Below are positions 9,200 to 21,218 of a DNA stretch of 64,000 bases, piece by piece. Under the pieces are notes generated by a model that ran no database searches, was not told the origin of the DNA, and saw only the letters and a program-made list of their open reading frames with translations. How positions within the stretch are numbered: position 1 is the stretch's first letter; each line of letters begins with the position of its first letter. The position numbers were made by a program, and so were the translations under genes. Source of the DNA: Pantoea coffeiphila (GTDB lineage Bacteria > Pseudomonadota > Gammaproteobacteria > Enterobacterales > Enterobacteriaceae); contig NZ_JAFBFW010000003.1 in NCBI RefSeq assembly GCF_016909495.1, positions 186,001 through 250,000 of the forward strand, read 5' to 3'.

Positions 9200-9529
9200 T
9201 CAGAGAGCGCCGGATTCTACCTGCTGCGGGAATGCAGCGTACCAGGCATCAAAGCCGCCGTCGATGCTGTAGGCCGCTGCAAACCCCTGGTTCAGCAGAT
9301 ACTGGGCTGCACCTTTGCTGCTGTTACCGTGGTAGCACATGACCAGCACCGAGCCGCTCAGGTCAGCGCTGGCCATCAGGGCCGGCAGCGAGTCATTGGT
9401 CAGATGAAATGCACCGGTGGCATGAGCCGCAGAGAAGCTTTGCGGATCGCGGATATCAACCAGCAGGGTTTGCCCGTCTGCCAGTTTCTGTCGGGCTTCC
9501 TGGACGTTGATACACTCAAATTGTTCCAT
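9200..9529 (-). CDS. glpE: Thiosulfate sulfurtransferase GlpE
   Basis: Small single-domain cytoplasmic rhodanese, 109 residues (E. coli 108), moving sulfane sulfur from thiosulfate to cyanide or thiol acceptors such as thioredoxin. The active-site loop [11 protein letters not shown] begins with the catalytic cysteine C65, the same position as in E. coli, and the N-terminal [10 protein letters not shown] motif is intact. It is the first gene of glpE-glpG-glpR, with about 100 bases to glpG, and is divergent from glpD across a shared control region of about 235 bases. Its link to glycerol metabolism is by position only. Confidence 0.94.
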   Translation of the reverse strand: MEQFECINVQEARQKLADGQTLLVDIRDPQSFSAAHATGAFHLTNDSLPALMASADLSGSVLVMCYHGNSSKGAAQYLLNQGFAAAYSIDGGFDAWYAAFPQQVESGAL

Positions 9530-9642
9530 GGTGGGGTCTCGTTAACAGTCAAAAGTCGTCAATTAAATCCTATTGTAGCCTGAAGCGGGTAGGGTTTAAC
9601 CAGAGCTGGGCGGAGTAATTTGCGTAATGATTAAAGAAAATA

Positions 9643-9658
9643 TGTTACCTGCATCACG
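9643..9658. promoter_or_regulatory. Candidate CRP site upstream of glpD
   Basis: TGTTA-CCTGCA-TCACG matches the TGTGA-N6-TCACA consensus at 8 of 10 positions. Its centre lies about 63 bases upstream of the TATAAT box of glpD, close to where CRP acts on E. coli glpD. Confidence 0.5.
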
Positions 9659-9710
9659 CATAAATGTTTTTATCCGGTTAACGCTGGCATCAATGTTGGT
9701 TTACGATTAG

Positions 9711-9752
9711 TATAATGCTCGAAAACGAACATTATTGAACGATTCCGAACAT
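9711..9752 (+). promoter_or_regulatory. glpD promoter with tandem GlpR operators
   Basis: A perfect TATAAT (9711-9716) runs directly into AATGCTCGAAAACGAACATT (9714-9733), a good match to the GlpR operator palindrome. A second, weaker half-site copy (AACGATTCCGAACAT) follows up to 9752. No good -35 lies 17 bases away, which fits a CRP-dependent promoter. The arrangement of two adjacent operators resembles E. coli glpD. Confidence 0.78.
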
Positions 9753-9765
9753 CGGAGGAGATGAC

Positions 9766-11271
9766 GTGGAAATCAAAGACCTGATCGTAATCGGCGGCGG
9801 TATTAACGGCGCTGGTATTGCGGCCGATGCAGCCGGACGTGGATTGTCGGTGCTGATGCTGGAGGCTCAAGACCTCGCCTGCGCCACCTCTTCCGCCAGT
9901 TCTAAATTAATCCACGGTGGCTTACGCTATCTGGAACACTACGAATTCCGCCTGGTTAGCGAGGCGCTGGCCGAGCGTGAAGTGCTGTTAAAAATGGCAC
10001 CGCATATTGCTTTCCCCATGCGTTTCCGCCTGCCGCACCGCCCGCATCTTCGCCCGGCCTGGATGATCCGTATCGGTCTGTTTATGTACGATCATCTCGG
10101 CAAACGTACCAGCCTGCCGGGAAGTAAAGGTTTGCGTTTTGGCGCAGACTCAGTACTTAAACCTGAAATCGTGCGCGGTTTCGAATATTCCGACTGCTGG
10201 GTGGACGATGCGCGCCTGGTGGTACTTAACGCTCAGGAAATTGAAAAGCGCGGTGGCGAAGTGCGCACCCGTACCCGCGTGACCAAAGCCTGGCGTGAAA
10301 ACGGCCTGTGGACCGTTGAAGCCGAAGATATCGACAGCGGTAAAGTGTATACCTGGCAGGCGAAAGGCCTGGTCAATGCCGCAGGTCCGTGGGTTAAGCA
10401 GCTGTTTGATGACGGACTGAAGCTGAAATCCCCATACGGTATTCGCCTGATTAAAGGCAGCCATATCGTCGTGCCGCGTGTGCATACCCAGAAGCAGGCC
10501 TACATTCTGCAGAACGAAGATCACCGTATTGTGTTTGTTATTCCGTGGATGGATGAGTTCTCGATTATCGGCACCACCGACGTGGAGTACAAAGGCGATC
10601 CGAAAGACGTCAAGATTGACGATAAAGAGATCGACTATCTGCTGAATGTCTATAACACCCACTTCAAGAAAACGCTGGCGAAGGACGACATCGTCTGGAC
10701 CTATTCCGGTGTACGTCCGCTGTGCGATGACGAGTCCGACTCTCCGCAGGCGATTACCCGCGACTATACGCTGGACGTGCACGACGAGCAGGGTCAGGCA
10801 CCGCTGCTGTCGGTGTTCGGCGGCAAGCTGACCACCTATCGTAAGCTGGCCGAGCATGCGATGGAAAAACTCAGCAAATATTATCCGGGTATCGGCGCGG
10901 CATGGACGAAAACCTGCGTGCTGCCGGGCGGTGATTTTGCCGGAAGCCGCGAAGATTACGCGGCCAGCCTGCGCCGCCGCTATCCGTTTATCACCGAAGA
11001 TATGGCTCGCCACTATGCCCGCACTTACGGCAGCAGCAGTGAACTGTTCCTGAAAGAGGCGAAAAGCCTGGATGATTTAGGTGAACTGTTTGGCCACCAT
11101 TTCTACGAGGCCGAGCTGCGTTATCTGGTGCAGAAAGAGTGGGTTCGCACGAAAGAAGATGCCATCTGGCGCCGTACCAAAGAGGGTATGTGGCTGAATG
11201 AGCAGCAGCAGGCGCGTGTTGCCGAGTGGCTGGTTCAGAATGCCAAACCGGTGCTTTCACTGGCATCCTGA
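9766..11271 (+). CDS. glpD: Aerobic glycerol-3-phosphate dehydrogenase
   Basis: Membrane-associated FAD enzyme that oxidises sn-glycerol 3-phosphate to dihydroxyacetone phosphate and passes electrons to ubiquinone. The 501-residue protein aligns throughout with E. coli GlpD (501). It has the FAD-binding GGGINGAG (9-16), the HGGLRYLEHYEF stretch and GVRPLCDDESDSPQAITRDY. The start is GTG, fixed by a strong CGGAGGAG site 5 bases upstream and by homology of the next residues. Expression is expected to be repressed by GlpR and activated by CRP from the sites just upstream. A strong bidirectional terminator separates it from glgP. Confidence 0.97.
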   Translation: MEIKDLIVIGGGINGAGIAADAAGRGLSVLMLEAQDLACATSSASSKLIHGGLRYLEHYEFRLVSEALAEREVLLKMAPHIAFPMRFRLPHRPHLRPAWMIRIGLFMYDHLGKRTSLPGSKGLRFGADSVLKPEIVRGFEYSDCWVDDARLVVLNAQEIEKRGGEVRTRTRVTKAWRENGLWTVEAEDIDSGKVYTWQAKGLVNAAGPWVKQLFDDGLKLKSPYGIRLIKGSHIVVPRVHTQKQAYILQNEDHRIVFVIPWMDEFSIIGTTDVEYKGDPKDVKIDDKEIDYLLNVYNTHFKKTLAKDDIVWTYSGVRPLCDDESDSPQAITRDYTLDVHDEQGQAPLLSVFGGKLTTYRKLAEHAMEKLSKYYPGIGAAWTKTCVLPGGDFAGSREDYAASLRRRYPFITEDMARHYARTYGSSSELFLKEAKSLDDLGELFGHHFYEAELRYLVQKEWVRTKEDAIWRRTKEGMWLNEQQQARVAEWLVQNAKPVLSLAS

Positions 11272-11282
11272 TCGCCGCAAAC

Positions 11283-11316
11283 AAAAGGGCGACCGCCAGA
11301 CAGCGGTCGCCCTTTT
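11283..11316. terminator. Bidirectional terminator between glpD and glgP
   Basis: GGGCGACCGC and GCGGTCGCCC form a perfect 10-bp stem around a 6-base loop. It is flanked by AAAA on the left and TTTT on the right, so it can terminate transcripts from both convergent genes. Confidence 0.9.
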
Positions 11317-11331
11317 AATTTCATGGATAGC

Positions 11332-13779
11332 CTACAGGCGGATGGGCTGAATGCCCCAGATTTCGTCCGCATACTCCTGAATGGTACGATCCGAGGAGAA
11401 GTAGCCCATGCTGGCAATATTAATCAACGCGCGGCGCGTCCACTCGCCCTTGTTACGATACAGCTTATCCACCTTGTCCTGCGTATCAACATAGCTGCGA
11501 TAATCCGCCAGCAGCTGATAGTGATCGCCCAGGTTCACCAGCGAATCAAAAATATTACGGTAGCGGCCAGGCTCCTGCGGGCTGAACACGCCGGTGGCGA
11601 TCTGCGTCAATACCTGATGCAGCTCGGCATCCTGCTCGTAATATTTGTGCGAGCTGTAGCCGTTGCTGCGCAGCTCTTCAACCTGCGGCGTGGTGTTGCC
11701 GAAGATAAAGATATTCTCTTTACCCACGTGCTCCAGCATCTCAACGTTAGCACCGTCCAGCGTACCGATGGTCAGCGCACCGTTCAGCGCGAACTTCATA
11801 TTACTGGTACCGGAGGCTTCCGTACCGGCCAGCGAGATCTGCTCGGAGAGATCGGCCGCAGGAATAATAATCTGCGCAAGGCTGACGCCATAGTTGGGAA
11901 TAAACACCACTTTCAGCCGGTTCTTCACCTGCGGATCGCTGTTGATCACCTTTGCGACATCGTTAATCAGATGAATAATATGTTTGGCCATATAGTAGGC
12001 CGAGGCGGCTTTGCCGGCGAAGATGCAGACGCGCGGTACCCACTCAGCATCCGGGTCGGCTTTGATGCGGTTGTAGCGGGTGATCACGTGCAGGACGTTA
12101 AGCAACTGGCGCTTGTATTCGTGTATGCGCTTGATCTGCACATCGAACATCGCATTCGGATCGACAACAATATCCAGCTTCTGCGCGATGTAGATAGCAA
12201 GACGCTTCTTGTTCGCCAGCTTGGCATCGCTAATTTTGCTAATAAAATTAGGATAATCAATATGCTGCTTCAGCTCATCCAGCTGGCTGAGCTGGGTGCG
12301 CCAGGTGCGGCCAATCGCTTCGTCCAGCACGCCGGATAACGACGGGTTAGCCAGCGCCAGCCAGCGGCGTGGCGTAACGCCGTTCGTTTTATTGCAGAAA
12401 CGGCCGGGGAAGAGTCTGGCAAAATCAGCAAACAGCGACTGCACCATCAGATTCGAGTGCAGCTCCGATACACCATTAACCTTGTGGCTGACCACTACCG
12501 CCAGCCAGGCCATACGGACCTTACGGCCGTTATTTTCATCAATGATCGAGATACGCGACAGCAGTTCCCAGTCTTCCGGATATTGCTCCTGGATGGTTTT
12601 CAGGAAGTAGTCGTTGATCTCAAAGATAATTTGCAGATGGCGCGGCAGGATTTTGCCAATCATATCCACCGGCCACGTTTCCAGCGCTTCCTGCATTAGC
12701 GTGTGGTTAGTGTAGGAAAATACCTGGCAGGCCACGCCAAACGCGTCATCCCAGCTAAACTTGCTCTCATCGATCAGCACCCGCATCAGCTCGGGGATCG
12801 CCAGTACCGGATGGGTATCATTCAGGTGGATGGCGATTTTATCCGCCAGATTGTCAAAGGTCTGGTGCATCGCCCAGTGGCGATGGAGGATATCCTGCAC
12901 CGTGGATGAGACCAGGAAGTACTCCTGACGCAGGCGCAGCTCACGCCCTGAATAGGTCGAGTCGTCGGGATACAGCACGCGGGACACGTTTTCGGAATGG
13001 TTTTTATCTTCCACCGCCGCGAAGTAATCACCCTGGTTAAATTTACCGAGGTTGATTTCGTTACTGGCCTGAGCGCCCCACAGCCTCAGGGTGTTGGTGG
13101 CATCGGTATCAAACCCTGGAATGATCTGATCGTAGGCCATCGCCAGCACTTCTTCCGTTTCCACCCAGCGTGCACGGCTGCCTTCCTGCTGGATACGGCC
13201 GCCGAAACGCACCTTATAGCGGGTGTTGAAGCGCTGAAACTCCCACGGGTTGCCGTATTCCAGCCAGTAGTCCGGTGATTCCGCCTGCTGGCCGTCGACG
13301 ATATTCTGCTTAAACATACCGTAGTCGTAACGGATGCCGTAACCGCGCCCCGGCAGGCCGAGCGTGGCGAGGGAATCCAGGAAGCAGGCCGCCAGACGCC
13401 CCAGGCCGCCGTTGCCCAGCCCCGGGTCGTTCTCTTCTTCGATCAGTTCCTCAAGGTCGAAACCCATCTCTTCCAGCGCCGTCTGCGCATCCTCATAAAT
13501 TCCCATTGCCAGCAGGGCATTGGAGAGGGTGCGGCCAACCAGAAACTCCATCGACAGGTAGTAAACCTGTCGGACATCCTGCGACAGCTGGGCACGATTT
13601 GAACGCAGCCAGCGCTCCACCATACGATCGCGTACCGCCAGTAATGTGGCGTTCAGCCACTCGTGTTTATTCGCAATGGACGGATCTTTACCAATGGTAA
13701 ACATCAGCTTATAGGCTATTGAATGCTTAAGCGCATCCACGCTGAGCGTCGGTGAGGCATAGGAGAAAGGTGCGTTCAT
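11332..13779 (-). CDS. glgP: Glycogen phosphorylase
   Basis: Cytoplasmic pyridoxal-phosphate enzyme that releases glucose 1-phosphate from the non-reducing ends of glycogen. It is 815 residues, the same as E. coli GlgP. The PLP-lysine motif [14 protein letters not shown], the glucan/phosphate-site [12 protein letters not shown] and [16 protein letters not shown] are all present. It is the last gene of glgBXCAP, starting about 20 bases after glgA and ending at the terminator shared with glpD. The ATG has a GGGAAA site upstream. Confidence 0.97.
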   Translation of the reverse strand: MNAPFSYASPTLSVDALKHSIAYKLMFTIGKDPSIANKHEWLNATLLAVRDRMVERWLRSNRAQLSQDVRQVYYLSMEFLVGRTLSNALLAMGIYEDAQTALEEMGFDLEELIEEENDPGLGNGGLGRLAACFLDSLATLGLPGRGYGIRYDYGMFKQNIVDGQQAESPDYWLEYGNPWEFQRFNTRYKVRFGGRIQQEGSRARWVETEEVLAMAYDQIIPGFDTDATNTLRLWGAQASNEINLGKFNQGDYFAAVEDKNHSENVSRVLYPDDSTYSGRELRLRQEYFLVSSTVQDILHRHWAMHQTFDNLADKIAIHLNDTHPVLAIPELMRVLIDESKFSWDDAFGVACQVFSYTNHTLMQEALETWPVDMIGKILPRHLQIIFEINDYFLKTIQEQYPEDWELLSRISIIDENNGRKVRMAWLAVVVSHKVNGVSELHSNLMVQSLFADFARLFPGRFCNKTNGVTPRRWLALANPSLSGVLDEAIGRTWRTQLSQLDELKQHIDYPNFISKISDAKLANKKRLAIYIAQKLDIVVDPNAMFDVQIKRIHEYKRQLLNVLHVITRYNRIKADPDAEWVPRVCIFAGKAASAYYMAKHIIHLINDVAKVINSDPQVKNRLKVVFIPNYGVSLAQIIIPAADLSEQISLAGTEASGTSNMKFALNGALTIGTLDGANVEMLEHVGKENIFIFGNTTPQVEELRSNGYSSHKYYEQDAELHQVLTQIATGVFSPQEPGRYRNIFDSLVNLGDHYQLLADYRSYVDTQDKVDKLYRNKGEWTRRALINIASMGYFSSDRTIQEYADEIWGIQPIRL

Positions 13780-13799
13780 ATCAGTTTCCCATCGTCAGG

Positions 13800-15233
13800 T
13801 TACAACAAACGTTGATAGAGATCGCGGTAGGCAACAGCAGCCACCTGCCAGCTAAAATCCATCCCCATAGCCTGCCGCTGAACATAGCGCCAGAGCGAAG
13901 GACGGGACCAGAGGACGAAAGCACGTCGGATAGCGCGCAGCAGTGACCACGCGTTGCTATCTTCGAACACAAAACCGCTGGCGATACCGTCTGCGAGGTT
14001 TTCCAGCGAACAATCATTTACCGTATCGGCCAGCCCACCGGTGCGTCGCACCAGCGGCAGGGTGCCGTATTTCAGGCCGTAGAGCTGGGTCAGGCCGCAG
14101 GGCTCAAAGCGGCTGGGTACGAGAATCACATCTGCACCGCCCATAATGCGGTGGGAAAACGCCTCGTGGTAGCCGATCTGCACGCCGACCTGGCCCGGAT
14201 ACTCGGCGGCGGCGGCCAGGAATCCCTGTTGAAGAACCGCATCTCCGGCACCCAGCAGCACCAGCTGCCCCCCCTGTTCCAGCAGGCCCGGCAGGGCTTC
14301 CAGCACCAGATCCAAACCTTTCTGTTTGGTCAGGCGGCTGACCACGGCAAAAATCGGCGCTTTTTCATCAATTTTTAGCCCCATCGCAATTTGCAGCTGG
14401 CGCTTGTTCTCAACTTTGGTATCCAGAACATCACGGTTATAGCGGGCCGTCAGCAGCGGATCATGCTGCGGGTCCCAGATGGCCGGGTCGACGCCGTTAA
14501 GAATACCGCTCAGCCTGCCTTCCAGCTGGCGCTGCTTAAGCAGGTCTTCCATGCCGTAGCCAAACTCCGGTTGAGTAATCTCCTGGGCGTAGGTCGGGCT
14601 GACCGCCGTAATATGGTCGGCGTAGTACAGGCCCGCTTTCAGATAGGAGATCTGGCCGTAAAACTCCAGCCCGTACATATTGAAAAACGAGCGTGGCAGC
14701 TGGATCTGCTCCATGTGGTGCGCGTTAAACAGCCCCTGATACGCCAGGTTATGCACGGTAAACACCGACTTTGCCGGACGCCCGCGCGCGGCCAGATAGG
14801 CACAGGTCAGCCCGGCATGCCAGTCGTGTGCATGAACCACATCCGGACGCCAGAAGGTGTCCAGCCCGCAGGCCATTTCGCAGCCCATCCAGCCCAGCAG
14901 CGCGAAGCGCAGATAGTTATCGGTATAGGCGAACTGTGATTCATCGTGATACGGACTGCCCGGGCGATCGTAAAGACCCGGCGCATCGATCAGATAGATC
15001 CCCACGCCGTCATAGTGCCCAAACAGTAATTCGACATAGCCGGCAAAAGTTTGCAGTTTCGCCACCACAACCGCATCGGTAATTCCCTTTTTCAAATCGG
15101 GGAATGACGGAAGTAATACGCGTGTATCCATTCCTTCCGCAATCTGCGCCGCCGGTAATGCCCCAACAACATCAGCAAGCCCGCCGGTTTTTAGCAGCGG
15201 GAAAATCTCTGAACAGACATGTAACACCTGCAT
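13800..15233 (-). CDS. glgA: Glycogen synthase (ADP-glucose)
   Basis: GT5-family glycosyltransferase that extends alpha-1,4-glucan from ADP-glucose. The 477 residues equal E. coli GlgA. The N-terminal KTGGL motif (15-19), which binds ADP-glucose, is intact, and the C-terminal domain has the [19 protein letters not shown] signature. It lies between glgC (57-base gap) and glgP, co-directional with both, so it is very probably co-transcribed from the promoter before glgB. Confidence 0.97.
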   Translation of the reverse strand: MQVLHVCSEIFPLLKTGGLADVVGALPAAQIAEGMDTRVLLPSFPDLKKGITDAVVVAKLQTFAGYVELLFGHYDGVGIYLIDAPGLYDRPGSPYHDESQFAYTDNYLRFALLGWMGCEMACGLDTFWRPDVVHAHDWHAGLTCAYLAARGRPAKSVFTVHNLAYQGLFNAHHMEQIQLPRSFFNMYGLEFYGQISYLKAGLYYADHITAVSPTYAQEITQPEFGYGMEDLLKQRQLEGRLSGILNGVDPAIWDPQHDPLLTARYNRDVLDTKVENKRQLQIAMGLKIDEKAPIFAVVSRLTKQKGLDLVLEALPGLLEQGGQLVLLGAGDAVLQQGFLAAAAEYPGQVGVQIGYHEAFSHRIMGGADVILVPSRFEPCGLTQLYGLKYGTLPLVRRTGGLADTVNDCSLENLADGIASGFVFEDSNAWSLLRAIRRAFVLWSRPSLWRYVQRQAMGMDFSWQVAAVAYRDLYQRLL

Positions 15234-15290
15234 TATCGGCTCCTAAACAGTGCCAGAACGTGATGCCGTCAGGTCATCACGTTTTTCCGC

Positions 15291-16580
15291 CTAGCTGATC
15301 CAGCCGAGCTTCGCCAGCATGGTCCTTGTGACCAGAACAATTCCCTCTTCCGATCGGTGGAAACGCCGGGCATCATCATCCGGGTTTTCGCCAATCACCG
15401 TCCCTTCTGGCAGCACGCAGGCGCGGTCTATCACGCAGCGGCGCAGGCGGCAGGAGCGTCCTACCTCCACATCCGGCAGTAATACCGACGACTCAATATT
15501 GCAGAAGGAGTTGATTCGAACGCGGGAGAACAGCACCGAGTTCACTACCACCGAGCCGGAGATAATGCAGCCTCCCGACACCAGTGAATTCATTGTCATA
15601 CCATGGCTGCCGGAACGGTCCTGCACGAATTTCGCCGGCGGCAGCGGCTCCATATGGGTACGAATTGGCCAGGTACTGTCGTACATATCCAGCTCCGGGG
15701 TGACCGAAGCCAGATCGAGGTTTGCCTTCCAGTAGGCTTCCAGCGTACCGACATCGCGCCAGTAGGGCTCAACGGCTTCCCCGCTTTGCACGCAGGACAG
15801 GTTGAAGGAGTGAGCCAGTGCTTCACCGCTGGCAACAATCTTCGGCAGCAAATCTTTGCCGAAGTCGTGGTCGGACTCCGGCAGTTCCTGGTCGGCTTCC
15901 AGCAGGCGATAAAGATAGTCCGCGTCAAATACGTAGATGCCCATACTGGCCAGCGCCTTGCTGTCATCACCGGGCATCGACGGCGGATCGGCGGGTTTCT
16001 CCAGAAATTCCACCACGCGGTTATTTTCATCCACTTTCATTACGCCAAACGAACTGGCTTCTTCCAGCGGTACCGGCAGGCAGGCGATGGTGCAGCGCGC
16101 GTCGTTTTCGACGTGATCGATTAGCATGCGGGAGTAGTCCATCTTATAGATGTGATCGCCTGCCAGAATAACGATGTACTGCGCGCGGTAGCGCCGGATG
16201 ATATCGAGGTTCTGCGTGACCGCATCGGCAGTCCCGCGATACCAGTGCTCGGTCGACAGCCGCTGCTGGGCAGGCAGAAGATCAACGAACTCATTCATCT
16301 CTTCATTCAGGAACGACCAGCCGCGCTGAATATGCTGCACCAGCGTGTGCGACTGATACTGGGTGATCACCGCGATGCGGCGGATGCCTGAATTCAGGCA
16401 GTTAGAGAGTGCGAAGTCGATAATACGAAACTTACCGCCGAAGTGAACCGCCGGTTTGGCGCGCTTGGCGGTGAGATCGCGTAACCGGGTACCGCGTCCA
16501 CCGGCAAGGATCAGCGCAACGGTTTGCGTTGGCAGCTGTCTTGCCAGCATCAGGGAGTCGTTCTTATTGAGTTTGGCCAT
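15291..16580 (-). CDS. glgC: Glucose-1-phosphate adenylyltransferase
   Basis: ADP-glucose pyrophosphorylase, the committed and allosterically controlled step of glycogen synthesis. It is 429 residues (E. coli 431). The nucleotidyltransferase domain has GGRGTRL and the conserved [18 protein letters not shown] block with the lysine that binds fructose 1,6-bisphosphate in E. coli. The C-terminal left-handed beta-helix is visible as repeated hydrophobic hexapeptides. GlgX ends 15 bases upstream of its start, so the two are coupled in the operon. Confidence 0.97.
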   Translation of the reverse strand: MAKLNKNDSLMLARQLPTQTVALILAGGRGTRLRDLTAKRAKPAVHFGGKFRIIDFALSNCLNSGIRRIAVITQYQSHTLVQHIQRGWSFLNEEMNEFVDLLPAQQRLSTEHWYRGTADAVTQNLDIIRRYRAQYIVILAGDHIYKMDYSRMLIDHVENDARCTIACLPVPLEEASSFGVMKVDENNRVVEFLEKPADPPSMPGDDSKALASMGIYVFDADYLYRLLEADQELPESDHDFGKDLLPKIVASGEALAHSFNLSCVQSGEAVEPYWRDVGTLEAYWKANLDLASVTPELDMYDSTWPIRTHMEPLPPAKFVQDRSGSHGMTMNSLVSGGCIISGSVVVNSVLFSRVRINSFCNIESSVLLPDVEVGRSCRLRRCVIDRACVLPEGTVIGENPDDDARRFHRSEEGIVLVTRTMLAKLGWIS

Positions 16581-16595
16581 GCAATACTCCTGGTA

Positions 16596-18569
16596 TTATT
16601 TTTCCTGGAACACGCACACACCGTGCGCTGCACCATGCCAGACAGTTGACCGGATCGGATTATCGTCCCCGGCAAAGGGCGGAATGGCGTGCCAATTTCC
16701 CTGAGGTAAAATCAGGTCACACACTTCTTCGGTGGCGTTGAGCACGATCAGCCAGTGCTGCGAAAGCCGGATTTGCAAACGATGCGCTCCCTGCTGCCAC
16801 TCACTGGCGCTGAGCGGCTTACCCTGCTGGTTCAGCCATTCAACGTTCCCATCACCTTCCTGCCACCAGCGATCGCTTTGCAGCGCCGGGATGCGGCGGC
16901 GCAGATGGATTAACGCGGCAGTGAAGGAAAATAACCCGCTATCACAGTGCAGCCAGTCGAGCCAGGTCAGCGGGTTATCCTGGCAATAAGCATTATTATT
17001 TCCGTGCTGGCTGTGGCCGTGCTCATCGCCTGCCAGCAGCATCGGCGTTCCCTGCGCCAGCAACAGTGTGGTCAGCAGCGCATGCACACTGCGGCGGCGA
17101 TGTTCCGTAACCAACAGCGGTGCGTGCAGCCCTTCCACACCGTGGTTATGGCTGAAATTGCTGCTGCTGCCGTCACGGTTATCTTCACCGTTGGCCTCAT
17201 TGTGTTTCTGGTTAAAGCTGACCACGTCGCGCAGGGTAAAACCGTCGTGTGCGGTGATCAGGTTAATACTGCTGGAAGGTGGCCGCCCGTCACGTTGAAA
17301 AACATCGCTGGAAGCGGCAAACCGCCGGGCAAACTCACCGTTGGAAAGGTCGCTATGCAGCCAGTAGCGGCGGGCAGCATCGCGAAAGTGATCGTTCCAT
17401 TCGGCAAACGGCCAGGGGAAATCGCCCACCTGATAGCCACCCGGCCCGATATCCCAGGGTTCGGCGATCAGTTTGCATTTTGACAGCAGCGGATCGGCGG
17501 CAATCGCCTGGAACAGCGGCGCATCGCGCCGGTAGTCCGGCGTGCGGCCCAGCACCGTGGCCAGATCGAAGCGGAAACCGTCAACGTGGCACACCTGCAC
17601 CCAGTAGCGCAGGCAGTCGAGTGCCCAGGCCATCACCTGCGGGTGGCTGAGGTTTTGCGTATTGCCGCAGCCGGTCCAGTTCTGGTACTCACCCTGTTCC
17701 GTCAGCCAGTAATAACTCTGGTTATCAATGCCGCGCATCGACAGCATCGGGCCGGTTTCTTCCAGCTCTGCGGTGTGGTTAAACACCACGTCCAGAATCA
17801 CCTCGATCCCCGCCTGATGCAGCGCTTTCACCGCCTGCTGAAACTCCTGCCGAGCATTGTCACTCGCCGCATAGCGGGTATCCAGCGCGTAGCAGGCCAG
17901 CGGGTTATAGCCCCAGTAGTTGGTCAGCCCCATGCGCAGCAGGCGCGGTTCGCTGGCGAAGCAGGCCACCGGCAGCAGTTCAAGGCTGGTGATACCCAAC
18001 TGCTGAAAATAGCGAATCATCACCGGATGCCCCAGCGCGGCGTAGGTGCCGCGAATTTCCGGCGGGAGATCGGGATGCTGGCAGGTCAGGCCGCGAACAT
18101 GCGCCTCATAAATCACCGTGCTGCCCCAGGGAACACGCGGTGCCGCGTCGTCTTCCCAGTCGAAGTCATCGGCCAGCACCACGCATTTAGGCGCGATGCT
18201 GGCGTTATCCGCCGCGTCCGGTTCTGCTTCGCCGCACTGGAAGCGCGGGTCGTCACAGACTTCACCCTCTACCTGATGCGCGCAGGGGTCGACCAGCAGC
18301 TTCGCAGGGTTAAAACGTTTACCCTGCGCCGGTGCCCACGGACCGTGTACCCGATAGCCGTAGCGCTGGCCCGGATGGATGGCAGGCAGATACCCGTGCC
18401 AGATATCGCCGCTGCGTGCGGGCAGATCGATACGTTTCTCGCGGCCTTTCTCATCAAACAGACACAGTTCTACGCGCTCCGCATGCTGAGAGAACAGCGT
18501 AAAGTTAACGCCTTTGCCGTCGTAGCTGGCCCCGAGGGGCTGCGGTTTACCCGAACGTATCGGTGCCAT
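16596..18569 (-). CDS. glgX: Glycogen debranching enzyme
   Basis: GH13 isoamylase-type enzyme that hydrolyses alpha-1,6 branches of phosphorylase-limit dextrin. It has an N-terminal CBM48-like domain followed by the catalytic barrel. [14 protein letters not shown] contains the nucleophile aspartate and [16 protein letters not shown] the acid/base glutamate. The frame opens seven codons earlier, but the ATG at 18569 overlaps the glgB stop (TAATG) and follows a GGGAGG site. It gives 657 residues, exactly the E. coli length. Translational coupling to glgB is likely. Confidence 0.96.
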   Translation of the reverse strand: MAPIRSGKPQPLGASYDGKGVNFTLFSQHAERVELCLFDEKGREKRIDLPARSGDIWHGYLPAIHPGQRYGYRVHGPWAPAQGKRFNPAKLLVDPCAHQVEGEVCDDPRFQCGEAEPDAADNASIAPKCVVLADDFDWEDDAAPRVPWGSTVIYEAHVRGLTCQHPDLPPEIRGTYAALGHPVMIRYFQQLGITSLELLPVACFASEPRLLRMGLTNYWGYNPLACYALDTRYAASDNARQEFQQAVKALHQAGIEVILDVVFNHTAELEETGPMLSMRGIDNQSYYWLTEQGEYQNWTGCGNTQNLSHPQVMAWALDCLRYWVQVCHVDGFRFDLATVLGRTPDYRRDAPLFQAIAADPLLSKCKLIAEPWDIGPGGYQVGDFPWPFAEWNDHFRDAARRYWLHSDLSNGEFARRFAASSDVFQRDGRPPSSSINLITAHDGFTLRDVVSFNQKHNEANGEDNRDGSSSNFSHNHGVEGLHAPLLVTEHRRRSVHALLTTLLLAQGTPMLLAGDEHGHSQHGNNNAYCQDNPLTWLDWLHCDSGLFSFTAALIHLRRRIPALQSDRWWQEGDGNVEWLNQQGKPLSASEWQQGAHRLQIRLSQHWLIVLNATEEVCDLILPQGNWHAIPPFAGDDNPIRSTVWHGAAHGVCVFQEK

Positions 18570-20752
18570 TACGCCTCCCGAACCAGCCACAGAGTGGAAA
18601 GGGGTGGCAGCGTCAGGCTCAGCGAGTGGCTGCGGCCGTGGCTTCCCCAGTCGTCGGTATCGATAGTGCCGCAGTTACCGAGATTGCCACCGTGATAGTG
18701 GCCGGAATCGGTGTTCAGCACTTCACGCCAGCGTCCGCCCTGCGACACGCCAAAACGGTAGTCATAGCGCGGCACCGGGGTGAAATTACTGGCGACGATC
18801 AGCTCGTTGCCGTCGCGGTCGCGGCGCACGTAGACAAACACCGAGTTTTCAAAGTCATCCACCACCAGCCACTCAAAACCGGCGGGTTCGAAGTCGAGCT
18901 GATACAGGGCGGGATGAGCGCGGTAGGTGTGGTTGAGGTCGCGGACCAGCCGCTGCACGCCGTTATGCCAGCTGTCTCCCCCTTCCAGCAGGTGCCAGTC
19001 CAGGCTGCTGTCGTGATCCCACTCGCGGCCCTGGGCAAACTCGTTCCCCATAAACAGCAGTTTCTTGCCGGGGAAACCGAACATCCAGCCGTAGTAGGCG
19101 CGCAGGTTAGCAAATTTCTGCCAGGCGTCTCCCGGCATGCGGTCGAGAATCGAACGTTTACCGTGAACCACTTCATCGTGCGACAGCGGCAGCACGAAAT
19201 TCTCGGTGTAGTTGTAAATCATGCCGAAGGTCATCAGATCGTGATGATAGCGGCGATGCACCGGGTCCAGTTTCATATAGTCGAGCGTGTCGTGCATCCA
19301 GCCAAGGTTCCACTTGAACCAGAAGCCCAGGCCACCCATTTCCGGCGGGCGCGAGACACCGTTAAAATCCGTGGACTCTTCAGCGATGGTAATCGAACCC
19401 GGCGCGGCATGGCCCAGCGTACGGTTGGTGTAGCGCAGGAAGGAGATCGCCTCCAGATTTTCCCGCCCGCCGTAGTAGTTCGGCACCCATTCGCCTTCGG
19501 CGCGGCTGTAGTCGCGATAAATCATCGAGGCCACGGCATCCACGCGCAGGCCGTCAATGCCGAAGCGTTCGATCCAGTACAGCGCATTGCCCGCCAGGTA
19601 GTTGCTCACTTCCCGGCGGCCAAAGTTGTAAATCAGGGTATTCCAGTCCTGGTGATAGCCTTCACGCGGGTCACTGTGTTCATACAGATTGGTGCCGTCA
19701 AAATTCGACAGGCCAAATTCATCAGAGGGGAAGTGGCCTGGCACCCAGTCGAGCAGCACGTTAAGCCCGGCGTTGTGCGCTGCCGCAATAAACGAACGGA
19801 AATCGTCTCGCGTACCAAAACGGCGCGTTGGCGCGTAGAGGCCCAGCGGCTGATAGCCCCAGCTGCCGTCAAACGGATGCTCATTAATCGGCATCAGCTC
19901 CAGATGGGTAAAGCCCATCTCCACGGCATAAGGGACCAGCTGTTCCTCCAGCTCTTTGTAGCTCAGCCAGAAGTTGTTATCGGTATGGCGACGCCAGGAA
20001 CCCAGATGCACCTCATAAATTGAGATAGGAACATCAAAGCCGTTGGCACGCTGGCGCTCCGGGGCGATTTCGGTTTTTTCCGGCAGGCCGCAGATCATCG
20101 AGGCCGTCTGGGGGCGCATCTGGGCTTCAAAGGAATACGGGTCGGCTTTCAGCCGCAGCTGGCCGTGAGCATCGACGATTTCGAACTTGTACAGCTGGCC
20201 GGGCCGGGCGGCCGGAATAAACAGCTCCCATACGCCCAGTTCGCGACGGAAGCGCATTGGATGGCGGCGGCCGTCCCAATAGTTAAACTCGCCCACGACG
20301 GAAACGCGCTGGGCATTCGGTGCCCAGACGGAAAAGCGTGTGCCGATGACGTTATCAATAACATCGGCATGCGCGCCCATTTTTTCGTACGGCCGCAGAT
20401 GCGTACCTTCCGCCAGCAGCCAGCTGTCCATTTCGGGCAGCAGCGAGCCAAAACGGTAGGCATCATCGATCAGATTTTGCTGGCCGTGCCAGGTGACAGC
20501 CAGCTGATAGCGAAACAGGTTTTTCCGCCGCGGGATCACCCCCTGAAAAAAACCGCGCCCGTCCAGGCACTCCAGCTGCGCGCATTTGCGCCCGGTGCTG
20601 GTTTCAATCACCCAGACTTCGCTGGCGTCCGGCAGCAGCGCGCGAACTACCAGGCCCTTGTCGGTTTGATGCATACCCAACAGAGAAAAAGGGTCAGCGA
20701 GGTGACCAGAAAGTAAAGCATTAATCACACGGCGATCGGCAAGCTCTGACAT
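18569..20752 (-). CDS. glgB: 1,4-alpha-glucan branching enzyme
   Basis: GH13 transglycosidase that makes alpha-1,6 branches in glycogen. It is 727 residues (E. coli 728). Two N-terminal carbohydrate-binding-like modules come first, with [20 protein letters not shown] in the second. The barrel follows with [19 protein letters not shown] (nucleophile Asp), TIAEESTDF (acid/base Glu) and [12 protein letters not shown]. It is the first gene of glgBXCAP, and its stop codon overlaps the glgX start. Confidence 0.97.
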   Translation of the reverse strand: MSELADRRVINALLSGHLADPFSLLGMHQTDKGLVVRALLPDASEVWVIETSTGRKCAQLECLDGRGFFQGVIPRRKNLFRYQLAVTWHGQQNLIDDAYRFGSLLPEMDSWLLAEGTHLRPYEKMGAHADVIDNVIGTRFSVWAPNAQRVSVVGEFNYWDGRRHPMRFRRELGVWELFIPAARPGQLYKFEIVDAHGQLRLKADPYSFEAQMRPQTASMICGLPEKTEIAPERQRANGFDVPISIYEVHLGSWRRHTDNNFWLSYKELEEQLVPYAVEMGFTHLELMPINEHPFDGSWGYQPLGLYAPTRRFGTRDDFRSFIAAAHNAGLNVLLDWVPGHFPSDEFGLSNFDGTNLYEHSDPREGYHQDWNTLIYNFGRREVSNYLAGNALYWIERFGIDGLRVDAVASMIYRDYSRAEGEWVPNYYGGRENLEAISFLRYTNRTLGHAAPGSITIAEESTDFNGVSRPPEMGGLGFWFKWNLGWMHDTLDYMKLDPVHRRYHHDLMTFGMIYNYTENFVLPLSHDEVVHGKRSILDRMPGDAWQKFANLRAYYGWMFGFPGKKLLFMGNEFAQGREWDHDSSLDWHLLEGGDSWHNGVQRLVRDLNHTYRAHPALYQLDFEPAGFEWLVVDDFENSVFVYVRRDRDGNELIVASNFTPVPRYDYRFGVSQGGRWREVLNTDSGHYHGGNLGNCGTIDTDDWGSHGRSHSLSLTLPPLSTLWLVREA

Positions 20753-21180
20753 GACTTTCTTCCCATGATAGACGGCAGGCGATGACCGAACGTTAAAAAC
20801 GTTTCGGACATGCTCTGCTCTTCATTGAGCTTAATGGCATGCTGCAGGGGATATGACCATCCGCTGGAAAAACCATCGCAGCACGCGATAATAAACCCTT
20901 AAGCGAAACTTTTATTTGCTGATGGAACAATGACTGATTTAAGCATAGCCAGGTGACAACAATAGCCGGGTACGAAAGCGTAAAAATATTTCTTTCACAT
21001 CAAACTGTACTGCTGTTAGGGCATAAGGCAGGAACGTCAGAAGCTTCTTAAGCGCCAGTTGGGAAAAGCCCCGAATCAGGCGGAAAAACTCAAAACGGTG
21101 GATCGGGTATTCAGAAAAACGGGTAATAGCGGGTGATGCCGTTAGTGATAATTACTGAATCAGAATATAACAAACAGATA
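20753..21180. other. Spacer between glgB and asd, glg promoter region
   Basis: About 430 bases without a convincing gene. It should hold the promoter(s) of the glg operon, which reads away to the left. The middle part (20,880-21,010) is AT-richer with several TATAAT-like words, but I cannot pick one promoter with confidence. No repeats or small RNA were recognised. Confidence 0.4.
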
Positions 21181-21210
21181 CTTTCCCCTGCCGCAGGCGA
21201 CAGGGGAAAG
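21181..21210 (-). terminator. Terminator hairpin after asd
   Basis: CTTTCCCCTG and CAGGGGAAAG form a perfect 10-bp stem with a 10-base loop, 8 bases beyond the asd stop. The T tract in the direction of asd is weak. Confidence 0.65.
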
Positions 21211-21218
21211 CGAGCCGT

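Noticed and set aside
17586..20023. Long plus-strand frames (369 and 486 codons) opposite glgX and glgB
   Set aside because: Antisense to highly conserved GC-rich genes, rich in His/Arg/Gln/Val, a usual shadow-frame composition.
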